A stretch of 8,512 bases of DNA, from positions 1 through 8,512 of the forward strand of contig DMWU01000254.1 of NCBI GenBank assembly GCA_003483125.1. Direction: 5' to 3'. The position numbers were made by a program, and so were the translations under genes. Origin of the DNA: Erythrobacter sp. (lineage in GTDB: Bacteria > Pseudomonadota > Alphaproteobacteria > Sphingomonadales > Sphingomonadaceae). The notes under the pieces are model-generated. The model searched no databases and was not told the DNA's origin. It saw only the letters and a list, made by a program, of their open reading frames with translations. Below, piece by piece: positions 1-6,173 of the stretch. The stretch's first letter is position 1. The number at the start of each line of letters is the position of its first letter.

Positions 1-1
1 G

Positions 2-1951
2 ATTGCCTACGATATTGTGTTCTCAGAGCCTGACCGGACCTCGCCCTCTGCCACTGCCGAGCGGTTGCTCGGCAATGCGGAGACGGCGCAGCTTGTAGCG
101 GAACTGACCGCGCTGCCCGACCATGATGAAGAGTTTGCGCGCAGCATTGAATCTTCACCAGTTGTTCTGGGCTTCTTCCTCAACCTTGCCGAAGGGGGAA
201 GGGAGATTGATCCTGTTTCGGGCGTGGCTCTGTCAGGCTCTCTGCCCGATCGCAGTGTGCTGGAATATCGCGGGGCGACGCAATCGCTGCCTCAATTTGT
301 TGAGGTCGCATCTGGGATTGGCTCGCTCAGCCATCCTGGAGATGAAGACGGGATTTTGCGGCGCATACCGCTGCTCGCGATTCATGACGGGCAATTGCTG
401 CCCTCACTGTCGTTGGAGGCGGTAAGGGTCGCCACTGATGGTGGATCGATCATCGTGCGAGCAAGCGATGGCAGTGGTGAAACCGCTTCAAGTCCCGGCG
501 CTGTCGCCGGAGTGCGGATCGGCGCGCGTGAAATGCCCGTTGGCGACGATGGGCGACTATGGATTTACCCGACCGAGCCCGCGTCAGAGCGCGTGATCCC
601 GATTTGGCAAATCCTTCAGGGCGAGATTTCCGCTGATGAGTTGGAGAGAGAGTTCGCAGGTAAGATAGTTTTTATCGGGGCTAGCGCGCCGGGCTTGCGC
701 GACCTCGTGCCAACACCCCTTGGCGACAATATACCTGGCGTAACCCTCCATGCTCAGGCAGCCGAACAAATGATGCTGGGCGAATATCTCGTTAGGCCAG
801 ACTGGGCACGCGGGATGGAATTCTTCCTGATCCTACTGCTCGGTGGCGGTCTGGCTCTACTACTCCCCCGGATCGGTGCATCTTCGGGCGCGGGTGTCGG
901 TTCGCTCGGGATTGTACTGGTCATGGGAACAAGCTGGATCGCCTATTCAAATGACAAATACCTGCTTGATCCCACCTACCCCGCGCTAGCCATCATATTG
1001 GTCTATACTGTCCAAACCCTGCTGGGTTTCTATCGTGAGGAGAAGCAGCGCGCCTACATCCATGACGCTTTCGATCGCTACCTTTCGCCGGAGCTGGTGA
1101 ATCAGATCGCCGATGATCCGGGAAAGCTGGAACTGGGCGGTGAAGAGCGGAATATGAGCGTGCTCATGTGCGATGTGCGTCAATTCTCGCGCATTTCCGA
1201 GAAGTACAGTCCAAAGGAAGTCATCGACTTCCTGATCGAGTTCCTCACGCCAATGAGCGAGATATTGCTCGCTCAGAAGGCGACGTTGGACAAGTATATT
1301 GGCGATGCGATCCTGGCGTTCTGGAATGCGCCGTTGGACGATCCCGATCACCAACGCAACGCCGCGTGCGCCGCGCTCGCCATGCATGAAAAACTGGAGG
1401 AGTTGAACCGGTCCATGCCTGACAAGGAAGGTGCGACCTGGCCCGGGCAGGTCCGCATCGGCATTGGCCTGAATTCCGGCATTTGCTGTGTCGGAAATAT
1501 GGGCTCACGTCAAAGGCTCGATTATTCGCTGATCGGGGATACTGTGAACCTCGCTGCGCGTCTTGAGGGTCAGACCAAGCATTACGGCGTACCGATCATC
1601 ATTGGCAGCGGGACGGCGCGTGCCTTGGACGGATTCGCCTTGTTGGAGCTTGACCGCATTCGCGTCGTAGGCCGCGACAGACCGGAGACGATTTTCGCAT
1701 TGCTAGGCGATCCAGATTTCGCGCGGTTGGAAGAAGCCTATACTCTTGCTGAGGGGCATGGGCGCGTGCTTGCCGCATTTCGCTCTGCTGATTGGAACGA
1801 GGTTGAAGGCCTGCTGGAAGAACTAAGCGACCAGTATGTTGCACTGGGCCTCGACAAGCTCAATGTCCTGTTCCGAAACCGGGTCGCTCAATTACGCGAA
1901 AATCCACCTGATCCCGGCTGGGACGGGGTATATGAAGCAACTGAGAAGTAG
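2..1951 (+). CDS. CHASE2-domain class III adenylate cyclase (5' end missing)
   Basis: Predicted membrane-bound cyclase that makes cAMP from ATP in the cytoplasm in response to a periplasmic signal. The frame is open to the left edge and the first visible residues (IAYDIVFSEPDR) are a typical CHASE2 core, so the GTG at 17 is an internal codon and the true start lies outside. Numbering from that codon, CHASE2 runs to about 255, followed by three membrane segments at about 266-287, 293-311 and 320-339 and the cyclase domain at about 376-565. Metal-binding Asp386 (CDVRQF) and Asp430 (DKYIGD), adenine-contact Lys426, and transition-state Asn511 and Arg515 (VNLAARL) are all present, so it should be active. 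The partner adenine position is Ser504, where Asp or Thr is usual. A C-terminal tail of about 70 residues has no recognised domain. It converges on a FecR-domain gene. The family is certain; the signal is unknown. Confidence 0.93.
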   Translation: MAYDIVFSEPDRTSPSATAERLLGNAETAQLVAELTALPDHDEEFARSIESSPVVLGFFLNLAEGGREIDPVSGVALSGSLPDRSVLEYRGATQSLPQFVEVASGIGSLSHPGDEDGILRRIPLLAIHDGQLLPSLSLEAVRVATDGGSIIVRASDGSGETASSPGAVAGVRIGAREMPVGDDGRLWIYPTEPASERVIPIWQILQGEISADELEREFAGKIVFIGASAPGLRDLVPTPLGDNIPGVTLHAQAAEQMMLGEYLVRPDWARGMEFFLILLLGGGLALLLPRIGASSGAGVGSLGIVLVMGTSWIAYSNDKYLLDPTYPALAIILVYTVQTLLGFYREEKQRAYIHDAFDRYLSPELVNQIADDPGKLELGGEERNMSVLMCDVRQFSRISEKYSPKEVIDFLIEFLTPMSEILLAQKATLDKYIGDAILAFWNAPLDDPDHQRNAACAALAMHEKLEELNRSMPDKEGATWPGQVRIGIGLNSGICCVGNMGSRQRLDYSLIGDTVNLAARLEGQTKHYGVPIIIGSGTARALDGFALLELDRIRVVGRDRPETIFALLGDPDFARLEEAYTLAEGHGRVLAAFRSADWNEVEGLLEELSDQYVALGLDKLNVLFRNRVAQLRENPPDPGWDGVYEATEK

Positions 1952-1972
1952 CGGTCTGTCTCCTTGCCGCTA
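1949..1972. terminator. Inverted repeat built from two facing stop codons
   Basis: The arms TAGCGG (1949-1954) and CCGCTA (1967-1972) are perfect complements around a 12-base loop. Each arm contains the TAG stop of one of the two convergent genes. This could be a small bidirectional terminator, but the stem is only 6 bp, the loop is long and no T-run follows on either strand, so the assignment is weak. Confidence 0.25.
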
Positions 1973-2860
1973 ATCGATGGGCGGACGACCTGCTGAATCT
2001 TTGGGTGACGGCTGATCAGCTGTGCTGTTTGGCTCAACTGGATCATCGTCATCCGACAGGATCAGCGCAGCACCGGCAATTACCGCGATGCCCGCTAGCG
2101 CTTTTACCAATCCGTTTCCGCTATTTGCCCGCGTTACCGAGGGTTGGAGTTGGTCCTGGATCCGTCCCAGTCCGGCAAAGGACAGCCGGAATGGACCGAT
2201 AGGCGGAGAGCCTTCTCGGGGGATATACGCGGCGAAGCCTGGCTGGTTCAATTCCACGGTTTCTCCCGCAGCGGTGACGTCAATTTCGCCCACCGTCAAA
2301 TCGCCTTCGGTCGCTTCGCCGGGGCCGCGCAATACGATCAACGTGGCAGTATCCTCATCGTGATCCGTATCTTCTGGAATAGCTGCTTCTTCTTCCGCGA
2401 TTTCCATGGCTTCTTCGCCAACGATTCCGTCAAGCGCAGTACCTCGAATTCCGATTGTTCCGGTGGGCGTCTCGATGGTTCCACCCGAATTGGCGTCGTT
2501 CCTACCTGACATGAAGCGGAATGCACCCTCGAATATGCGGGCAAAGAAGCTGCGGCCTTCATTGGGATCGTAAACAAAACGATCAATGACCATTTGCGTG
2601 CGCGAACCAATGGTGAAGGTTGAGCGGTCAAGCAGGAGGATGTGCAACTGGCTTTTCTTTTTGGTGCGAATGACATCGCCCCAGAAGAATCGCTGCTTAC
2701 GTGCAACTCGTGCTTCCTTGGGCTTATCCTGTGTGCTGACCCGAACGTCACCCTTGATCGCACCGGCAATGCCTACTTCGACGTCTTCCGCCATTGCGGG
2801 GGCTGCCGTCAGTATGAGGGTCGTGGCAGCAATCGAACTGAGCAAGAGTTGTCTCTTCAT
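1970..2860 (-). CDS. Secreted FecR-domain protein
   Basis: A 296-residue exported protein with a periplasmic FecR domain. Residues 1-24 form a Sec signal peptide ending PAMA, with predicted cleavage before Glu25. The FecR core is about 60-142: GDVIRT at 61-66, a strand-rich stretch with FTIGS at 82-86, and the hallmark ETPTGTIGIRGT at 130-141. A strongly acidic insertion follows at about 149-170. Near the C-terminus is a hydrophobic segment (about 250-268), then SDDDD and a polar tail. Classical FecR is an inner-membrane regulator of an ECF sigma factor; here there is no N-terminal anti-sigma part and no sigma factor nearby, so an exported signalling or scaffold role is more likely. FecR-domain proteins are known neighbours of CHASE2 sensors, which matches the facing gene. 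The start has AGGAGG 8 bases upstream, three bases after the TPR gene stops. Its molecular function is not established. Confidence 0.9.
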   Translation of the reverse strand: MKRQLLLSSIAATTLILTAAPAMAEDVEVGIAGAIKGDVRVSTQDKPKEARVARKQRFFWGDVIRTKKKSQLHILLLDRSTFTIGSRTQMVIDRFVYDPNEGRSFFARIFEGAFRFMSGRNDANSGGTIETPTGTIGIRGTALDGIVGEEAMEIAEEEAAIPEDTDHDEDTATLIVLRGPGEATEGDLTVGEIDVTAAGETVELNQPGFAAYIPREGSPPIGPFRLSFAGLGRIQDQLQPSVTRANSGNGLVKALAGIAVIAGAALILSDDDDPVEPNSTADQPSPKDSAGRPPID

Positions 2861-2863
2861 GGC

Positions 2864-3244
2864 TCAGCCCTCCTGCTCTACGCCACACTGGGCGTATACT
2901 ACGTTGAGGTCTTCTTCCTCATACCGCTTCTTCTTGAGCTTGGAGAGCGCAACCTTGCCGCCCCTTATGTCGTCTACCATGCATAGGTAGTAGGCTTGCA
3001 ATAGGCGTGCATCATGTGCCTTTGGTTCAGTGGCCAGGACTCGCTCCAACGTTGCCAGCGCCTCCAGCAGTTCGCCTCGTGCGGCCTGCTCTTGAGCTAG
3101 CTGTATGCCGGTCTCTTCATCTGCAGATGCGTCTGAAAGCAGGTCAAGCTCTTCAAATGTTTCGGCGGAGAGAGGTGAAATCAATGCAATTGCGCAGCCA
3201 ATTGCGATGGCCTGGGCGGTTCTTTTGCAGGATACAGAATTCAT
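2864..3244 (-). CDS. Small secreted TPR-like protein
   Basis: A 126-residue protein that begins with a signal peptide (Lys7-Arg8, hydrophobic core 10-22, SPLSA before predicted cleavage at 27/28). The mature part has a TPR-like helical pair at about 45-78 (AARGELLEALATLERVLATEP) and the start of a second repeat (about 79-106), then an acidic, Cys-containing end. The mature protein has two cysteines, Cys88 and Cys120, which could pair in the oxidising periplasm. The ATG at 3244 is chosen because AGGGGA lies 7 bases upstream and the signal peptide begins properly there; a TTG at 3280 would add 12 residues and has less support. It is the first gene of an operon with the FecR-domain gene, separated by three bases. 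The likely role is a protein-protein adaptor in the periplasm. I do not recognise a named family beyond the TPR fold. Confidence 0.82.
   Translation of the reverse strand: MNSVSCKRTAQAIAIGCAIALISPLSAETFEELDLLSDASADEETGIQLAQEQAARGELLEALATLERVLATEPKAHDARLLQAYYLCMVDDIRGGKVALSKLKKKRYEEEDLNVVYAQCGVEQEG
2869..2874 (-). promoter_or_regulatory. Shine-Dalgarno of the FecR-domain gene, inside the upstream gene
   Basis: On the minus strand AGGAGG ends 8 bases before the ATG at 2860. It lies within the final Gln-Glu-Gly codons of the TPR gene, whose TGA occupies 2866-2864. This supports the chosen FecR start and suggests translational coupling of the two genes. Confidence 0.75.
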
Positions 3245-3251
3245 CAGGACA

Positions 3252-3257
3252 TCCCCT
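3252..3257 (-). promoter_or_regulatory. Shine-Dalgarno of the TPR-like gene
   Basis: AGGGGA on the minus strand, 7 bases before the ATG at 3244. It decides this start over the in-frame TTG at 3280. Confidence 0.6.
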
Positions 3258-3286
3258 TTTCCGCGTCCTAAATCGATCAAATGCCA

Positions 3287-3315
3287 GAATTACATGCCAT
3301 CCTGTAGCTTAGCAA
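3287..3315 (-). promoter_or_regulatory. Candidate promoter of the TPR-FecR operon
   Basis: On the minus strand TTGCTA (3315-3310) and TAATTC (3292-3287) are separated by 17 bases, a housekeeping-sigma-like arrangement. The start point would fall near 3280, giving a leader of about 36 bases that contains the Shine-Dalgarno. It is called from resemblance only. Confidence 0.4.
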
Positions 3316-3420
3316 GCGATGAAGAGAGCGGATTAACACGATAAACGGTTGCAAACGGCGGTAATTTGCGCGGCGTCAGGCCATAATTGACCAAGTTGCG
3401 GATTGATTGCGTAACTTCAC

Positions 3421-3449
3421 TTGGCGTTCACGAAGGGCGTGGCTATAGG
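3421..3449 (+). promoter_or_regulatory. Candidate promoter of bamD
   Basis: TTGGCG (3421-3426) and TATAGG (3444-3449) are spaced by 17 bases. The expected start of transcription is about 3456-3458, at the A of the bamD ATG. Together with the lack of a Shine-Dalgarno this suggests a leaderless mRNA. Confidence 0.45.
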
Positions 3450-3457
3450 CTCTGGCC

Positions 3458-4261
3458 ATGACGAATAAATCGCGCTTTTCGCTCAAGCCTGCTCTTGCGG
3501 TTGGACTATCGGCAATCACACTGCTTACTGGCGCGTGCGCCAGCGGTGGCGACGGCAACGAAGATGTCGCCTATGTCGCTAGGGACGTTGAGTCGCTTTA
3601 TACAGAGGCGAAGCGGCGGCTGGATCGCGGCAATACCCGACTTGCAGCAGCGCTGTTTGATGAAGTTGAACGGCAGCACCCCTATTCACCATGGGCCCGC
3701 CGTGCGCAGTTGATGAGCGCGTTCTCGTATTACATTGCCCAGGATTACAATCAGGCGATCCAGAGTGCGCAGCGTTTCCTTTCGATACATCCGGGTAACC
3801 GGGATGCACCCTATGCCTATTACCTGATTGCTCTGAGCTATTATGAGCAGATCAGCGACGTCCAGCGCGACCAGAAGATTACGGACCAAGCGCGGGTTGC
3901 ACTGACAGAAGTCAATCGCCGTTTTCCGACAACTAAGTATGCAGCCGATGCACGATTGAAGCTCGACCTGGTTAATGATCACCTTGCCGGCAAGGAAATG
4001 GAGATTGGAAGATTCTACCAGAAGTCTGGTCGCTGGCTCGCATCGCAACTGCGTTTCCAAAACGTGGTCGAACAATATGACACTACCAGCCATGCTCCCG
4101 AAGCGCTCTATAGGCTCGCGGAAAGCAGCCTTGCGCTAGGATTGCAAGAAGAGGCTGTTAAATACGCTGCCGTTCTCGGCGCGAATTACCCTGGATCAGA
4201 ATGGTATGAAAAGGCCTATGATCTGATCGAGGAATATGCGCCAGGCGTTAGCGCCAGCTAA
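3458..4261 (+). CDS. bamD: Outer membrane protein assembly factor BamD
   Basis: A 267-residue lipoprotein of the BAM complex, which folds and inserts beta-barrel proteins into the outer membrane. BamD is anchored to the inner leaflet of that membrane and contacts BamA. The N-terminus is basic (TNKSR), then hydrophobic, ending LLTGAC; Cys27 is the predicted lipidated residue, though Thr at -3 of the lipobox is a little unusual. The rest is made of TPR-type helix pairs (about 43-260) with features typical of BamD: ESLYTEAKRRLDRGN, the HPYSPWARRAQLMSAFSYY stretch, a DAPYAYYLIALSYYEQ segment and a GRFYQKSGRWLASQLRFQNV block. The length matches alphaproteobacterial BamD. The next gene is recN, as is common in this class. 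There is no clear Shine-Dalgarno before the ATG; the promoter-like hexamers suggest a leaderless transcript. No terminator is evident after it. Confidence 0.93.
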   Translation: MTNKSRFSLKPALAVGLSAITLLTGACASGGDGNEDVAYVARDVESLYTEAKRRLDRGNTRLAAALFDEVERQHPYSPWARRAQLMSAFSYYIAQDYNQAIQSAQRFLSIHPGNRDAPYAYYLIALSYYEQISDVQRDQKITDQARVALTEVNRRFPTTKYAADARLKLDLVNDHLAGKEMEIGRFYQKSGRWLASQLRFQNVVEQYDTTSHAPEALYRLAESSLALGLQEEAVKYAAVLGANYPGSEWYEKAYDLIEEYAPGVSAS

Positions 4262-4274
4262 GCTTCGGCCATCC

Positions 4275-4289
4275 GTTCGCCCGGCTTTC
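4275..4289 (+). promoter_or_regulatory. Possible degenerate LexA (SOS) box upstream of recN
   Basis: GTTC, seven bases, then TTTC: one mismatch from the alphaproteobacterial LexA repeat GTTC-N7-GTTC. It lies about 100 bases before the recN ATG and about 60 bases before the candidate -35 element, which is far for a repressor site. recN is SOS-controlled in several bacteria, which is the only reason this near-match is worth recording. Confidence 0.18.
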
Positions 4290-4350
4290 GCGTTCCGCCA
4301 GCAAACTTTCCCAATACCGATAATTCCACAATCTAACTGGATGGCAGGCG

Positions 4351-4379
4351 GTGACGTAGCTTTGCGCTTCGGCTAACAC
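4351..4379 (+). promoter_or_regulatory. Candidate promoter of recN
   Basis: GTGACG (4351-4356) and TAACAC (4374-4379) are spaced by 17 bases. Transcription would start around 4386-4388, leaving almost no leader before the ATG at 4390. The match to consensus is modest. The 128-base gap between bamD and recN shows no other strong signal. Confidence 0.3.
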
Positions 4380-4389
4380 CTGCCTAGCC

Positions 4390-6054
4390 ATGTTGAGTCA
4401 GCTTTCCATCCGGAACATTGTTTTGATCGAGGCGCTCGACCTTGAATTCGGGGGCGGGTTGGGTGTGCTGACCGGCGAAACGGGCGCAGGTAAATCAATC
4501 CTGCTCGATGCGCTGGGGCTCATACTGGGCGACCGTGCGGAAACTTCGCTGGTGCGTGCAGGCGAAGAAAAGGCCAGCGTGACGGCGAGTTTTGAATTTG
4601 CCACCTTGCCGGATCAAATTGCCCATGCGTTCGATGATGCAGATATCGAGATAGAAACGGGCGAAGCGCTTATAATAAGGCGCCAGGTAAAGGCTGATGG
4701 CGGTTCGAAGGCGCATATCAACGATCAGCCTGTGAGCGTAGGCCTGCTGCGTGAAATCGCGTCGTCTTTGGTCGAGCTCCACGGCCAGCATGATGATCGC
4801 GGATTGGTCAATCCTAAAGGGCATCGCAGTTTGCTCGATCGCTACGCGGGAAGTGACTTGGACGGGCTAGGGCGGACGTGGACCCAGTGGCGCGATGCCG
4901 AGGAAAAGCTGAAAAATGCCCGCGATGCGGTAGAACAAGCCAAGGAAGAGCAGGATCTGCTGATCGCACATTCGGCCGAATTGACTTCGCTAGAGCCGCA
5001 GGCAGGTGAGGAAGCACGATTGGCGGAGCAGCGCGCCGCCATGCAAAAGGGCGAGAAGCTGTCGGGCGATCTGGAAGAGCTACGACACGTATGGGACGGT
5101 TCGGATTCTCCGCTTGCCGCACTGCGAATCGCAGCACGCAGGCTTGACCGTATCGCTTCGGGACATCCCTTGCTGGCAGAGGCACTAGCCGCGCTTGATC
5201 GCGCGGTGATCGAAGCGGGTGAAGCAGAGGAAAAGCTACAGGCCGCTTCAGAAGCCCTGGTGCATGATCCAGCAGCGCTCGATGCCGCGGAAACTCGACT
5301 GTTTGAATTGCGCGCGATTGCCCGCAAGCATCGTTGCGAAGTTGACGAGTTGCCGCACAAGATGCGCGAAATGCGCCGTGTGCTCGATGCGATCGAGGGC
5401 GGGGAGGCAGAGCTGGATGCTCTCGAAATTGCCGCGCAGGAGGCTGGCGATCGTTACCAGAAGAAAGCAGAGCAAGTGCACAAGGCCCGTCTTGCTGCAG
5501 CCAAGAAGCTGGACAAGGCGGTTGCGGCCGAACTCGCCCCGTTGAAACTTGATGATGCGCGCTTCCTTACTTCCATCGGCAAATTGCCCGATGAAAAATG
5601 GAGTGCCAGCGGTATCGACAGTATCGAGTTCCTGATAGCGACCAACCCCGGCGCGGATTTCGCTCCGCTGAACAAGATCGCCAGCGGCGGCGAGCTTTCG
5701 CGTTTCATATTGGCGCTAAAGGTGGCCTTGGCAGAACAGGGCGGGGCGGCAACTGTGATTTTCGACGAGATCGATCGCGGTGTCGGCGGAGCGGTGGCCA
5801 GTGCGATTGGTGAAAGGTTAGCGCGGTTGGCCGATGGTGGCCAGTTACTCGCTGTAACGCACAGCCCACAAGTAGCGGCCCGGGGCGGCACGCATTACCT
5901 CATCGCCAAGAGCTCTCAGGGCACGGTCACGCGTACCAGCGTTTCCCTGCTGGATGAGCAGGGGCGGCAAGAAGAGATTGCGCGAATGCTTTCGGGCGCG
6001 GAGATCACCACAGAGGCGCGCGCGCAGGCCGATAGACTGCTGGAGAAGGCTTAA
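4390..6054 (+). CDS. recN: DNA repair protein RecN
   Basis: A 554-residue SMC-like ATPase that acts in recombinational repair of double-strand breaks, in the cytoplasm on DNA. The length equals that of classical RecN. The N-terminal half of the ATPase has LSIRNIVLIEALDLEF and Walker A GETGAGKS at 29-36 (Lys35, Ser36), and later VELHGQHDD, the RecN-type Q-loop. Two long charged helical stretches (about 150-225 and 300-375) form the coiled-coil arm. The C-terminal half has the ABC signature ASGGELSRF (Ser432-Gly-Gly-Glu), Walker B VIFDEID (Asp459, catalytic Glu460) and the H-loop VTHSPQVA (His491). All ATPase elements are intact. The ATG at 4390 starts right where the family does; no Shine-Dalgarno precedes it. 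It follows bamD in the same direction, 128 bases away. SOS control is plausible but only a poor LexA-like site is visible. Confidence 0.96.
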   Translation: MLSQLSIRNIVLIEALDLEFGGGLGVLTGETGAGKSILLDALGLILGDRAETSLVRAGEEKASVTASFEFATLPDQIAHAFDDADIEIETGEALIIRRQVKADGGSKAHINDQPVSVGLLREIASSLVELHGQHDDRGLVNPKGHRSLLDRYAGSDLDGLGRTWTQWRDAEEKLKNARDAVEQAKEEQDLLIAHSAELTSLEPQAGEEARLAEQRAAMQKGEKLSGDLEELRHVWDGSDSPLAALRIAARRLDRIASGHPLLAEALAALDRAVIEAGEAEEKLQAASEALVHDPAALDAAETRLFELRAIARKHRCEVDELPHKMREMRRVLDAIEGGEAELDALEIAAQEAGDRYQKKAEQVHKARLAAAKKLDKAVAAELAPLKLDDARFLTSIGKLPDEKWSASGIDSIEFLIATNPGADFAPLNKIASGGELSRFILALKVALAEQGGAATVIFDEIDRGVGGAVASAIGERLARLADGGQLLAVTHSPQVAARGGTHYLIAKSSQGTVTRTSVSLLDEQGRQEEIARMLSGAEITTEARAQADRLLEKA

Positions 6055-6071
6055 CTCTCTGCTTTCCCGGC

Positions 6072-6088
6072 TATTTGAAATATTTTTT
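6072..6088 (+). terminator. Weak AT-rich terminator-like element after recN
   Basis: TATTT and AAATA flank a single G, so only about four A-T pairs can form, followed by six T residues at 6083-6088. The position, 18 bases after the recN stop, and the T-run fit an intrinsic terminator, but the stem is far weaker than usual. Confidence 0.25.
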
Positions 6089-6173
6089 CCCAGGAATCCG
6101 CAGATCATAGTTGGAGCGGCCTGTTCAATCGAAACATGCTGATATATAAATGCCTCATCGAGCCGAGAGAGAA

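Noticed and set aside
3351..3369. Short inverted repeat GCAAA / TTTGC in the divergent region between the TPR-FecR operon and bamD.
   Set aside because: Five-base arms are too short, and it overlaps neither candidate promoter.
4394..4398. GANTC (CcrM-type methylation) sites near the starts of recN (4394-4398) and ligA (7939-7943).
   Set aside because: Roughly thirty such pentamers are expected by chance in this length, so position near two starts is not evidence of cell-cycle control.
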